Positions 1 through 8,249 of a DNA stretch of 16,519 nucleotides are shown here, one piece after another. Source of the DNA: JAYGED01 sp046582565 (GTDB lineage: Bacteria > Pseudomonadota > Alphaproteobacteria > JAAXGF01); assembly GCA_046582565.1 (NCBI GenBank), contig JAYGED010000081.1, positions 1 through 16,519 on the forward strand. The letters run 5' to 3'. The notes under the pieces were generated by a model, which saw only the letters and a program-made list of their open reading frames with translations, made no database searches and was not told the origin of the DNA. Within the stretch, counting starts at the first letter, position 1, and every line of letters begins with the position of its first letter. Made by a program: the position numbers and the translations under genes.

Positions 1-81
1 CGCCACCCCTTGGCCGACAAGCACTTCAACCTGCCGTAGCTTGGTGACGATCTCTTCCGGTCTGTGTCGTTTGATTCCCAT
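1..81 (-). CDS. IS3-family transposase OrfA, N-terminal fragment
   Basis: OrfA is the small helix-turn-helix subunit of IS3-family transposases. It binds the element ends and is fused to the DDE subunit OrfB by programmed -1 frameshifting. The visible 27 residues begin MGIKRHRPEEIVTKLRQVEV, which I recognise as the start of this family (a basic N-terminus leading into the HTH_Tnp_1 domain). The ATG at 81-79 has a good ribosome binding site, GGAGG at 94-90, eight bases upstream. The frame stays open to the edge, so the rest of OrfA and OrfB should lie to the left. Whether the element is intact cannot be judged here. Confidence 0.85.
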   Translation of the reverse strand, partial: MGIKRHRPEEIVTKLRQVEVLVGQGVA

Positions 82-123
82 GTCTTGATCCTCCTCTACT
101 AACTATAGGGATGGACCAACTCA
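1..123 (-). mobile_element. End of an IS3-family insertion sequence (partial, runs off the left edge)
   Basis: The minus strand carries the start of an IS3-type transposase OrfA (27 residues visible). Before it are about 40 bases of untranslated terminal sequence. On the other side lies a broken DUF455 gene whose similarity stops at roughly positions 137-140. I place the element end near 123 because the minus strand there reads TGAGTTGGTCC, and IS3 elements usually begin with TGA. The opposite terminal repeat and the target duplication lie outside the window, so the exact boundary is an inference and could fall anywhere between about 121 and 140. Confidence 0.75.
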
Positions 124-373
124 TGGGGGGAAGACCAAGGCGCGATTTCAGGGTGCCCGCCGCCCGGCGCCGGGGCATTTGGCGCGGCGCCAAGAGCGGG
201 GGCCGCTCGGACCGCGCCGGATGGCTGGGCGGCGTGGCGGCGCCTATTTCAAGGCCGCCCGCGCGCTATGCCGCCGCCGTGGCGGCGCTCAAAGCGGCCT
301 TGTCCACGGGCTCGGGCGCGGTGAGAACGGCGACTGCCGCCGCCAGGCCGGCGCCATGTTCAGGATTTCCCAT
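124..373 (-). pseudogene. DUF455 family (ferritin-like) protein, N-terminal remnant broken by a stop codon and an IS
   Basis: The frame starts at ATG 373-371, overlapping the end of glnE by 14 bases, with AAGGA five bases upstream. It reads an alanine-rich helix containing AVAVLTAPEPVDKAAL, then hits TAG at 268-266. Read through, the same frame continues RAGGLEIG, then PARSERPPLLAPRQMPRRR, then GTLKSRL near 137. This is the conserved N-terminal pattern of DUF455 proteins (PF04305, ferritin-like fold, function not established): a short helix, an A-W-R-A-G stretch, then PARPERP...PPREMPRRR. In that pattern the TAG sits at the usual Trp, so a single TGG to TAG change would explain it. The sequence departs from the family just before the four-helix core, where IS sequence begins. 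The family match is from memory of the pattern. Confidence 0.75.
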
Positions 374-3341
374 CACCGTCCTTCGGCAAAATCGCAGCCG
401 CATCGCCGATGATACGGGCGTAGATGGTGCGGACCTGAGTCTGGGCGGCAAGCAGCTTGGCGCGCAATTCGTCGAAATCGGCGGCTTCTCCGGCGCGGGC
501 CAGGGCCGTGCGCAGACCCTGCGAGGCCTGGGCTTCGACCTGAGCGCCGTCAACCGTGAGCCGCAGCATGCCCCGGACCCGCCGCATCAGCCGCGAGGCA
601 TCGACCAGGGCGGCGCGGTCTTCGGGCTTGAGCAGCCCCGCCGCGCCAAGCCGCTCGAAGGCGTCGACCGTATTGGCTGACAGAATCGCATCATGGTCGT
701 GGGCGTGGCGCAATTGCAGATATTCGGCGATGAACTCCATATCGACCAGACCGCCACGTACAAATTTTGTCTTCCAGGGGATTTCCATATGGTGCTCGAT
801 GTCCATGCGCTGCCGCATATGGCAAACATCGCTGAGCAGCGTGTCCGCCTCGCGCGGGCGCGTCAGGATATGGCGTAGCCCTTCCTCGATCAGCGCCTTG
901 AGGGCGGGCGGGCCGGCAATCACCCGCGCCCGGGTCAAGGCGAGATGCTCCCACGTCCATGCCGCCTCCATTTGATAGCGCAGGAAGCTGTCGATCTCCG
1001 AGGCCACCGGCCCGGTCTTGCCCGATGGTCTGAGTCGCATGTCGATCTCATAGAGCCGTCCCTCGCCGGTCAGCGCGGTCAGGCTGTTGATCAGACGCTG
1101 GCTGAGTCGCGTAAAATAATGCAGCGTGGATAGTGGTTTAGGTCCGTCCGAAGGAGCGGAATTGGTGGGCATTTTATAGATGAAAGTGAGGTCGAGGTCG
1201 GACGAAATGGTCATTTCGCGCCCGCCAAGATTGCCCAGGCCGACCACCGCGAGCCCGGCTCCGGCGACGCGCCCGTGAATCTCGGCGAAGGAGTCCTCGA
1301 CGCGGGGCATGAGGGCGCGCAGCACCGCGTCGGCAAGGTCGGCAAGGGTGGCGCCGAGGCGGTCGGTCTCACCGTCGCCGCGCAACATCTGCACGCCGAT
1401 TTGGAATTCCCGGTCATGGGTCCAGCGCCGGCTGATTTCGAGCATGTCTTCGAAATCACGCGCCTGATCCAGGGCCGTTCTCAATTCAGCCGTCAGCGCG
1501 TCGGCATCGGGCAGCGGGTCGCTGAAATCACCGTTGAGCACGCCGTCAAGCAACAAGGCGTTTCGGCTGAGCCGCTCGGCGAGGCGGGGGGCCGATCCCA
1601 TGATCTCAGCGACCAGCTCGAGCAGCTCCGGGCGGGCCTGGAACAGCGAAAACAACTGAACCCCCGCCGGCAGTCGCGACAGGAATTCATTGAAATTCAT
1701 CAGCGCCGCGTCCGCGTTCGCGGTGTGGGCAAGGGCGCCAAGAAGGGTCGGCATAAGCTCGGTCAGCAACTCCCGAGCCCGGGTGCTGCGCACCGCCCGG
1801 TAGCGCCCATGATGCCAGCCGCGCACCACCGCGCCCACGGCGGCGCCGTCGGTAAATCCAAGGGATGCCAGGGTGGCGAGGGTTTCGGGATCATCCTCGG
1901 CGCCGGTGAACACCAGATTGCCGGCGGGCGCCAGGGCGGGCGCTTCCTCGAACAGATCGGCGTAATGCTGCTCGACCAGAGTGAGCCGGGCGAGCAGATC
2001 ATGGACGAACAAATCCACATGGTCATAGCCAAGAAACACCGCGACCGCTTCGATGCCGTCATCGTCCTGGGGCAGGATGTGGGTCTGGGCGTCGTTGATC
2101 ATTTGAAGCCGATGCTCGACCCGACGCAAGAACCTGTAGGCTTCGCTCATCTCATGACAGGACCGCTCGTCGATCCGCCCCGCCCCGGCCAGAGCCTCGA
2201 GCGCCTTGACCGTGGCGCGATGGCGCAAGCCCACCTCGCGGCCGCCCCAGATCAGCTGCTGGGTCTGGGCGAAGAACTCGATCTCGCGGATACCGCCGCG
2301 CCCCAACTTGACGTTATGGCCGGCCACCGCGATGGAAGCGCCGCCGTGATGGGCGTTGATCTGGCGTTTGATGGAATGAATGTCCTGGATCGCCGCGAAG
2401 TCGAGATTTCGGCGCCAGATGAAAGGCGTCAGCGCGGCGACGAAAGCCTCGCCCACGGCACGGTCGCCGGCTACGGGACGCGCCTTGATCATCGCCGCCC
2501 GCTCCCAGTTCTGGCCGAGGCTTTCGTAATAGGTCTCGGCGGCTTCGACGGACAGCGCCGGCGGCGTTGCGCCATGATCGGGCCGTAGCCGCAAATCGGT
2601 GCGAAAGACATAGCCGTCAGCGGTTCTCTCCTGCATCAGGCGCACCAGATGTCGCGTCAGGCGCACGAAGAAGGCCTGCGCCCCGCGGGGCCCGTCGCCG
2701 CCGGTGTAATGGACGACTTCCGGGTCGTAGAGAATAATCAGGTCGATATCGCTCGAATAATTGAGCTCATAAGCGCCCAGCTTGCCGAGGCCGAGAATGG
2801 TCAGCCCACAACCGATGTTGGGATCGGCATTGTCTTCGAGGCGCAATTCGCCTGAGCTAGCGGCGCTGCGCAACAGATGCGCAACCGCCGTATCCAGGGC
2901 CGCCTCGGCGAAGCGGCTGAGGGCGGTGGTGACCTGCTCGAGGGGCCATAAGCCGGCCATATCGGCGACAGCCACCAGAAGCGCTACCTGGGATCGGGCG
3001 ACCCGCAGCCGCCGCATGATCGACACCCCCATAGCGCCGCCGCTGTCATTGGGGTCATCGAGGCCGGCGATCAAGGCGTCGAGACAGGGACCGGGGCCAC
3101 GCTCGGCCAGACGCAGCATGAAGGGGATGTCTTTGAGCACGCAGCGTCCGAGAAACGGGCTGTTGCCGAAGATCGCGCGGAGCAAGCCTTCGCCCCGGGC
3201 ATGGCCGGCGAATGACGTGGCGGCCGTGGCCAGATCGGCAACCGACGCGGCACTATGCCAGTTTTCCATATCTCCTGCCGCCCGCGCCTCGTCGTATGGC
3301 TTGGGCAGCTTGGATATTTCATCTAAAAGGGCGAAATTCAT
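360..3341 (-). CDS. glnE: Bifunctional glutamine synthetase adenylyltransferase / adenylyl-removing enzyme
   Basis: GlnE attaches AMP to glutamine synthetase, or removes it by phosphorolysis, in the cytoplasm. In known systems it responds to PII protein and glutamine. The product is 993 residues, near the usual size. It has the duplicated architecture of the family. The N-terminal adenylyl-removase nucleotidyltransferase has GLGKLGAYELNYSSDIDL at about 183-201. The C-terminal adenylyltransferase has GLGNLGGREMTISSDLDL at about 700-718. Each is followed by a GlnD-like helical domain (GRGGIREIEFF in the first, RGGLVDMEF in the second). Both Asp-x-Asp metal motifs are intact, so both activities are probably present. 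I chose the ATG at 3341-3339 (MNFALLDEI), since the ten extra residues of the longer frame, which opens with GTG at 3371, look unlike coding sequence. The ribosome binding site is weak. The broken DUF455 gene follows with a 14-base overlap. Confidence 0.96.
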   Translation of the reverse strand: MNFALLDEISKLPKPYDEARAAGDMENWHSAASVADLATAATSFAGHARGEGLLRAIFGNSPFLGRCVLKDIPFMLRLAERGPGPCLDALIAGLDDPNDSGGAMGVSIMRRLRVARSQVALLVAVADMAGLWPLEQVTTALSRFAEAALDTAVAHLLRSAASSGELRLEDNADPNIGCGLTILGLGKLGAYELNYSSDIDLIILYDPEVVHYTGGDGPRGAQAFFVRLTRHLVRLMQERTADGYVFRTDLRLRPDHGATPPALSVEAAETYYESLGQNWERAAMIKARPVAGDRAVGEAFVAALTPFIWRRNLDFAAIQDIHSIKRQINAHHGGASIAVAGHNVKLGRGGIREIEFFAQTQQLIWGGREVGLRHRATVKALEALAGAGRIDERSCHEMSEAYRFLRRVEHRLQMINDAQTHILPQDDDGIEAVAVFLGYDHVDLFVHDLLARLTLVEQHYADLFEEAPALAPAGNLVFTGAEDDPETLATLASLGFTDGAAVGAVVRGWHHGRYRAVRSTRARELLTELMPTLLGALAHTANADAALMNFNEFLSRLPAGVQLFSLFQARPELLELVAEIMGSAPRLAERLSRNALLLDGVLNGDFSDPLPDADALTAELRTALDQARDFEDMLEISRRWTHDREFQIGVQMLRGDGETDRLGATLADLADAVLRALMPRVEDSFAEIHGRVAGAGLAVVGLGNLGGREMTISSDLDLTFIYKMPTNSAPSDGPKPLSTLHYFTRLSQRLINSLTALTGEGRLYEIDMRLRPSGKTGPVASEIDSFLRYQMEAAWTWEHLALTRARVIAGPPALKALIEEGLRHILTRPREADTLLSDVCHMRQRMDIEHHMEIPWKTKFVRGGLVDMEFIAEYLQLRHAHDHDAILSANTVDAFERLGAAGLLKPEDRAALVDASRLMRRVRGMLRLTVDGAQVEAQASQGLRTALARAGEAADFDELRAKLLAAQTQVRTIYARIIGDAAAILPKDGDGKS

Positions 3342-3406
3342 TGTTCCACGCCGCCAGAACTCAGTACACACGGGGCTACCCGATGGGGTATTAACCTACC
3401 ATCAAC

Positions 3407-3413
3407 AAAAGGA
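3407..3413 (+). promoter_or_regulatory. Ribosome binding site that decides the GTG start of the YhdP-like gene
   Basis: AAAAGGA lies ten bases before GTG 3424. The frame is open much further upstream (to 2782), but that part runs antisense through glnE. This site, together with the hydrophobic N-terminus that follows the GTG, marks the true start. ATG 3414-3416 is out of frame. Confidence 0.6.
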
Positions 3414-3423
3414 TGGCTTCACG

Positions 3424-6400
3424 GTGATTCGACCCACTGCCCGCTTTGTGATTAATTTCGCCGCCGCAATGGTAGCCGCGGTGGCGATAATCTTTGCGGT
3501 CTTCGCCTGGCGGCTGTCTGCCGGGCCGATCTCGCTGGCCTTCCTTACGCCCTATATGGCCGACGCGCTTGAGCAAACGGATTCGCCCATTCAGCTCGAA
3601 TTTTCCGATACCATTCTGACCTGGGCCGGCTGGGAGCGGGCTCTCGACATCCGCATCCTCGACGTGCGCGCCAGGGGTGCTGACGGTGAGGTTGCCGCCA
3701 CCGCGCCGGAAATATCCATCAGTCTCAGCATGCCCGCCTTATGGCGCGGCATGGTCGCGCCGACGGCGCTCGAAATTATCGAACCCAGTGTCAGATTGGT
3801 GCGCAACGCCGACGGCAGCTTCGAGTTCGGTCTGGGGGACGTGGATCGACGAAAAATCCTCGATGACGCATCAGACTCATTCAATTTGCTGTTCGCCGAT
3901 CTGCTGGCGCCGCCGAACCGCACGCAGGCGATGGGCTATCTCGAACGTATCAGTATCATCCGCGGCGATCTCGCGGTCATCGACTATAGCCTGGACATGG
4001 CCTGGACGGCGCCCCGCGCCACCATAAACATAACCCGCAACGACTCGGGCATCGGCATCGACGCCAGCCTGCTGGTCGATATCGGCGGCAGGGCAACGCC
4101 GGTCGGCATTCGCACGCGCTATCGCGGCCAGGGCCGTGATTTTAAGGTCTGGGTGAATTTCTCCGAGGTGCGCCCCGAATGGATCGCTCTCGAAGCGCCC
4201 GGACTCGAATTTTTAAGCACTGGCGGTTTTCCGGTCAGCGGCGTTATGGAGTTCTCCCTCGACGCCGAGGCAAACCTGACCGAAATCGCCTTCAACCTGG
4301 GCGCCGAGGCCGGCCAGCTACATTTCGATGACTGGCTCACCGAGCCGATCGAGATCGTCGGCGCCGAGGTGGTCGGCACCTATGTAAATACCAATCAGAG
4401 CCTTCGCATCAAAAGTGCGTCGATTAATCTCGGGGGCCCGAAAATCGACTTCGATGGGGTTGTTGAAGGCTTCAATTCCGATCCCTTCATCGCCGCCGGC
4501 ATCACGGTTAGCAACCTGCCGGGCGATGATATCGCCCGTTATTGGCCGGTGGCGCTGGTTCCCGTCGTGCGCGAATGGGTGGTGAACAATATCACCGGCG
4601 GAATGCTCACCAAGTCGCGGACCAGCCTTCACCTCAAGCCCGGCGATCTCGCGCTGCCGCGCCTGCCCGAAGCCGCCGTTCGCACCACCCTGGAAATTGA
4701 GGGCGCCACCGTCAATTACTACGACCCCCTGCCCAAGGTGGTTGGCGTCGATGCCTTCGGCACCATCACCGGACGTAATTTGGACATGCGTTTATGGGGC
4801 GGCGTCATGGACGGCCTGACCCTGCGGGAGGCCAGGGTGAAAATAACGGATTTGGGTATCATCGACGATACCAGCATCCAGTTGGAGGCCCAGGGCTCGA
4901 TCAGCGACGCTTTGGCCGTGCTTGCCCATCCCCTGCTCGATTATCCGCGAAAGCTCGGCCTCGATCCGGGGTCGGTTACCGGCGATGTTCGTACTTCCAT
5001 GGCTTTTTCCTTTCCCATCACCTATCGGCTCACGCCCGAGGACGTGGTGATTACGGCGACCTCGACCCTGACCAATGTGAACGCCGCCGGCCTGTTCGAC
5101 GGCTTCGATATAGGCGGGGGACCGCTGCGGCTCACCTTCGATAATACGGGATTGGATCTATCCGGACCGGTCACCCTGGGTGTCGCCTCCGGAGAGGGGT
5201 CCTGGCGCGAAAACTTCTCCGACCAAGAGCCCTTCAAGCGCCGCTTTACCTTCGCCGGGCGGCTCACCGATACACAGCGTCTGGCGCTCGGGATGCCCGG
5301 CAGCGATTACATCACCGGGCCGACCGATATCGCCATTGAGGTGTCCGGCCAGGCTGACGGCCGCCTTCTGTGGCACGTCGACGCCGGCCTCGATGATGCG
5401 CGCATTCGCATACCCGAACTCTATTGGGAGAAGCTTGCCGGGGTCGGGGGCTTGCTGGAATTGCGCCTGCAAAATGGCCCGGGAATGCCGCTCTCTGTCG
5501 ATTCTTTCAATCTGGCGGCGGGCGACCTCATCGCCCAGGGACGGGCCGATCTCGACGACGAGACAGGCGCTCTGGTCAGGCTTGATCTCGATCGGCTGGC
5601 CTTCGGCGAGACAGATTTTCGCGCCGCCATGGTGGTCGATACGAGCGGCGGCTATCGCATGACCATCAAGGGCCCAAGCCTCGATTTGAGGCCCTATCTC
5701 GAAGACGACAGCGAGGACTATGTTTTGCCGGAGATGAGCATCGCCGCCACCATCGACCGGGTGATGACCCGCGACGACCAATTCCTGACCGCCGTGGAAG
5801 CAAAGCTGCTCGCCAAAGGCGGGCAGTGGGAAGCGGCCAGGATCGATGGGCTGTTGGCTAGCGGCAATAGCCTCGCCATGGGCATCCGCCGGGAAAATAA
5901 CCGGCGGTATTTCTGGTTGAAATCCGATGACGGCGGCGAGGTGCTGCGGGCGCTGGATGTGTTCGACGATGCCATTGGCGGCGAGATTACCCTGCTGGCC
6001 GCCCTCGATGGCGTAAACGGCAATAGCGAGGCGATCGACGGCGAACTTCGAATTCGGAATTTCACCCTTCGCAAGGTGCCTGTTCTGGCCCGCATCCTGA
6101 CCATCGCCACCCTGACCGGCGTCTTCGACCTGCTGTCCGGCGATGGCTTGCCGCTCAGCCGGCTGGTGGTGCCGTTCACCAAACGCGGCGAGCAGCTGGA
6201 AATCAAGGATGCGCGGGCTTTCGGCCCGGCGATCGGATTTACCTTCAAGGGCCATATCGACCAGCAGGCCGAGACCGCCGATCTCGACGGCACCCTGGTG
6301 CCGGCCTATGCCCTGAACAGTATTTTCGGGAAAATCCCCATCCTCGGCGATCTTCTCGTCGGCGGAGAGGAGGATGGCGGCGTCTTCGCGATGAATTACA

Positions 6401-6540
6401 AGCTGTCAGGGCCGCTCGACGACCCGGTGGTTACCGTCAATCCGTTATCGGTGCTGGCGCCCGGCTTCCTGCGCGGCCTGTTCAGTGCGGATATCGAAAA
6501 CCCGGACGACACAGACCCGTCCGTGGATTCGAATCGCTAA
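3424..6540 (+). CDS. AsmA-like / YhdP-type envelope protein
   Basis: The product is 1038 residues starting from GTG. One N-terminal membrane segment lies at about residues 8-29 (RFVINFAAAMVAAVAIIFAV), and the rest should face the periplasm. The body is beta-rich. A YhdP/DUF3971-like middle part includes IEGATVNYYDPLPKVVGV near residues 420-445. An AsmA-type C-terminal domain begins near 880 (KVPVLARILTIATLTGVFDL) and ends with GPLDDPVVTVNPLSVLAPGF near 995-1014, which is typical of the family. YhdP/AsmA relatives form long groove-like bridges that help move phospholipids to the outer membrane. That role is inferred here from family, not visible residues. The gene is divergent from glnE (82 bases apart) and converges on the nitrile hydratase cassette with only three bases between stop codons. 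I leave the symbol blank because several AsmA paralogues exist in such genomes. Confidence 0.88.
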   Translation: MIRPTARFVINFAAAMVAAVAIIFAVFAWRLSAGPISLAFLTPYMADALEQTDSPIQLEFSDTILTWAGWERALDIRILDVRARGADGEVAATAPEISISLSMPALWRGMVAPTALEIIEPSVRLVRNADGSFEFGLGDVDRRKILDDASDSFNLLFADLLAPPNRTQAMGYLERISIIRGDLAVIDYSLDMAWTAPRATINITRNDSGIGIDASLLVDIGGRATPVGIRTRYRGQGRDFKVWVNFSEVRPEWIALEAPGLEFLSTGGFPVSGVMEFSLDAEANLTEIAFNLGAEAGQLHFDDWLTEPIEIVGAEVVGTYVNTNQSLRIKSASINLGGPKIDFDGVVEGFNSDPFIAAGITVSNLPGDDIARYWPVALVPVVREWVVNNITGGMLTKSRTSLHLKPGDLALPRLPEAAVRTTLEIEGATVNYYDPLPKVVGVDAFGTITGRNLDMRLWGGVMDGLTLREARVKITDLGIIDDTSIQLEAQGSISDALAVLAHPLLDYPRKLGLDPGSVTGDVRTSMAFSFPITYRLTPEDVVITATSTLTNVNAAGLFDGFDIGGGPLRLTFDNTGLDLSGPVTLGVASGEGSWRENFSDQEPFKRRFTFAGRLTDTQRLALGMPGSDYITGPTDIAIEVSGQADGRLLWHVDAGLDDARIRIPELYWEKLAGVGGLLELRLQNGPGMPLSVDSFNLAAGDLIAQGRADLDDETGALVRLDLDRLAFGETDFRAAMVVDTSGGYRMTIKGPSLDLRPYLEDDSEDYVLPEMSIAATIDRVMTRDDQFLTAVEAKLLAKGGQWEAARIDGLLASGNSLAMGIRRENNRRYFWLKSDDGGEVLRALDVFDDAIGGEITLLAALDGVNGNSEAIDGELRIRNFTLRKVPVLARILTIATLTGVFDLLSGDGLPLSRLVVPFTKRGEQLEIKDARAFGPAIGFTFKGHIDQQAETADLDGTLVPAYALNSIFGKIPILGDLLVGGEEDGGVFAMNYKLSGPLDDPVVTVNPLSVLAPGFLRGLFSADIENPDDTDPSVDSNR

Positions 6541-6543
6541 AAA

Positions 6544-6918
6544 TTACTTGCCTGAAACTGATTTGAGAGTCACCGGCTGGCCGTGGGGGGTTGCGAGATA
6601 AGCGCGTTCCCAGGCATCGCGGCGTTCGGTTACGGCTTCAACGCTCACCGCGCCGCCGCCGTCGAGCAGGCTTTCCAGAGCCCGCAAGGCTGCCTGGTAA
6701 TAGGTCTCCGCATCGTCCTGCGCACCGTCGGCTTCAGCGCGGCGTAACTCGGCGCCCAGGGTCTCCGACCATTCGCCCGGCGTGAAGGCGCCTTGCCGGG
6801 TCAGGCTGTCGGCCATGGCCAACACCTGCGCCTGCCAGGCTTCGTCGAAGATAGGCTCGCCATCCTTGCGTTTCAGCGGGCCCAGGGCGTTGTCTGTAGT
6901 GTCGTTAGGCGCGTTCAA
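6544..6918 (-). CDS. Nitrile hydratase activator / accessory protein (P14K-like)
   Basis: This small protein (124 residues) resembles the N-terminal part of nitrile hydratase beta subunits. In cobalt-type systems such activators carry the alpha subunit and help insert the metal and oxidise the cysteine ligands. Visible family features are EPIFDEAWQAQVLAMADSL near residues 20-38, FTPGEWSETLGAEL near 44-57 and DDAETYYQAALRALESLL near 67-84. The frame has no ATG at the right place. I chose TTG 6918-6916, which overlaps the end of the beta gene by 14 bases and puts the N-terminus where the family begins. The longer frame from 7125 only reads the beta gene out of phase. The position after alpha and beta matches known cobalt-type operons. 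The TTG and weak upstream signal suggest translation coupled to the beta gene. Confidence 0.85.
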   Translation of the reverse strand: MNAPNDTTDNALGPLKRKDGEPIFDEAWQAQVLAMADSLTRQGAFTPGEWSETLGAELRRAEADGAQDDAETYYQAALRALESLLDGGGAVSVEAVTERRDAWERAYLATPHGQPVTLKSVSGK

Positions 6919-7555
6919 GATAGGGTTCCCACAGATCGAGATAGATGCGGTCGCGCCGTCCGGCCGCCTCGGGCCACAGCTCGCTGGCCTCGAACACCAC
7001 GCTATAGATGTGTTCAGGGTGCTCATCGCCTCGGGCCGAGTCGTCGGCGAAGATATGGGCGCCGTGATAGGCGTGGATTTGGCCGGAGCGGCCCTGGGCA
7101 TAGGCGGGCAGACGGCAATGGCCAATGGCGCCCATACGCCGGGTGCGCACCGTGTCGCCCGGGTTGAAGGCCGGGGCGCTGTCGATGGGCCGGTCGAAGT
7201 AGGCCGCTTTGGCCGCTATGGCCACCACCGCTTCCGGCGCCATGGGATCGGCATCCGGGGCAAGGTCGGCGGCCTGGCCCGAGACGGCTTCCGTCATGGT
7301 GAGCGCCCCGGAATCGATCAGGGCAGCGGTCTGCAATTGCAGCCAGGAATCGAAATAATGCCGGCTCAGATAATTGACCGGATCGATCAGTTCACGAATG
7401 TGACGCCACCAGTCGATGGTCCAGTCGGATCGGAAGGTCGAGCGGGTGATCGCCCAGCCACGCGCCTGCCAGGGCTCGTGAAAGGCAATGAAATCCGTCT
7501 CTACCTCGATCGGGCCGAAGCCCTGCTTGCCGCCGAGATCATGGGCGCCGTCCAT
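6905..7555 (-). CDS. Nitrile hydratase, beta subunit
   Basis: The beta subunit pairs with alpha to form the enzyme that hydrates nitriles to amides. The product has 216 residues, slightly short for the family. The classic start MDGAHDLGGKQGFGPI is followed by a helical N-terminal domain with WWRHIRELIDPVNYL at about 49-63. The C-terminal SH3-like barrel begins at NPGDTVRTRR near 131 and contains GHCRLPAY (145-152), HGAHIF and a closing DLWEPYLE. Two arginines that contact the modified cysteines in known structures appear kept, as Arg51 and Arg148, by pattern alignment. The start codon shares one base with the alpha stop (TGATG), and the end overlaps the activator gene, so the three genes are translationally linked. 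Confidence 0.95.
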   Translation of the reverse strand: MDGAHDLGGKQGFGPIEVETDFIAFHEPWQARGWAITRSTFRSDWTIDWWRHIRELIDPVNYLSRHYFDSWLQLQTAALIDSGALTMTEAVSGQAADLAPDADPMAPEAVVAIAAKAAYFDRPIDSAPAFNPGDTVRTRRMGAIGHCRLPAYAQGRSGQIHAYHGAHIFADDSARGDEHPEHIYSVVFEASELWPEAAGRRDRIYLDLWEPYLERA

Positions 7556-8208
7556 CAGTCAGTCCACCCTGAAACAAAAGGAGTGAGATCGCGGTCGGTG
7601 CCGATCATGGAATTGCGGCTGACCAGGGCGGTGAGCGCCGCCTCGTCCCAGCCGTCTGTCCCTTGGGGTCGTTCGGAGATCACCAGATAGCGCAGCTCGG
7701 CGGTGCTGTCCCACACCCGCACTTCCACGTCATCGCCGATCCGCACGCCGAATTCCGCCAGCACACCGCGTGGATCACGCACCGCACGGCTGCGATAGGC
7801 GGCGGTCTTGTACCAATTCGGCGCCATGCCAAGCACACCGAAGGGATAGCAGGAGCACAGGGTGCAGACTACCAGGTTATGGATCGTGGGCGTGTTCTCC
7901 ACGGCTTTCAAATGGCCGGTGGCGTGACCGAGATAGCCGAGCTCGTCGAGGGCGGACGGTGCGTCGCTCATGAGCCTGTCCCTGAAGGCGGCATCGAGCC
8001 AGGATCGCGCCACCACATGGGCGCCGCGCTTGGGGCCTATCTCCTCGGTGTAATGCTCGATCCAGGCGTCGATGGTCTCGCTCTTGATCATCCCCTTCTC
8101 GACCAGCAGACCCTCCAGCGCCTTGACCCGGAGCGCGGGTTCGCTGGGCAGTTTGCTGTGTAACTCCCGGTGGATTTCCGCGATTTTTTCAGAATTGAAG
8201 CTCGACAT
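7555..8208 (-). CDS. Nitrile hydratase, alpha subunit, cobalt type
   Basis: The alpha subunit holds the metal centre that hydrates R-CN to R-CONH2. The 217 residues include VCTLCSCYPF. Cys115, Cys118, Ser119 and Cys120 are the expected ligands, with two cysteines normally oxidised to sulfinic and sulfenic acid. Thr between the first cysteine and Leu (CTLCSC) marks the cobalt type; iron enzymes have CSLCSC. The motif is followed by NWYKTAAYRSRAVRDPR, also typical. Thiocyanate hydrolase gamma shares the metal motif, but the neighbouring classical beta subunit and activator favour nitrile hydratase. AGGAGG lies four bases before the ATG. The gene begins 41 bases after tyrS on the same strand, and I see no terminator or clear promoter in between. 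The natural substrate cannot be read from the sequence. Confidence 0.95.
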   Translation of the reverse strand: MSSFNSEKIAEIHRELHSKLPSEPALRVKALEGLLVEKGMIKSETIDAWIEHYTEEIGPKRGAHVVARSWLDAAFRDRLMSDAPSALDELGYLGHATGHLKAVENTPTIHNLVVCTLCSCYPFGVLGMAPNWYKTAAYRSRAVRDPRGVLAEFGVRIGDDVEVRVWDSTAELRYLVISERPQGTDGWDEAALTALVSRNSMIGTDRDLTPFVSGWTD

Positions 8209-8212
8209 AAGG

Positions 8213-8218
8213 CCTCCT
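8213..8218 (-). promoter_or_regulatory. Strong ribosome binding site of the nitrile hydratase cassette
   Basis: AGGAGG on the minus strand, four bases before the ATG of the alpha gene. It is the strongest ribosome binding site in the cassette. The beta and activator genes have overlapping starts and weak sites, so translation of all three probably begins here. Confidence 0.7.
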
Positions 8219-8249
8219 GGTTTTGCTCGAAGAAGACAGCTTAGGCTAG

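Noticed and set aside
1275..2588. Long plus-strand open frame of 437 codons inside glnE
   Set aside because: It lies antisense to glnE, which has full family motifs. The reading has no recognisable domain and follows from high GC.
5158..6255. Long minus-strand open frame of 365 codons inside the YhdP-like gene
   Set aside because: It is antisense to a gene with clear AsmA/YhdP motifs. The translation is low-complexity and matches no family I know.
7387..7405. Apparent loss of a conserved arginine in the beta subunit (IERM-type motif reads RELI)
   Set aside because: The arginine that contacts the active site is the earlier one in the helix (E-F-R-x-x-I-E pattern), and this is kept as Arg51. 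The changed position varies in the family.
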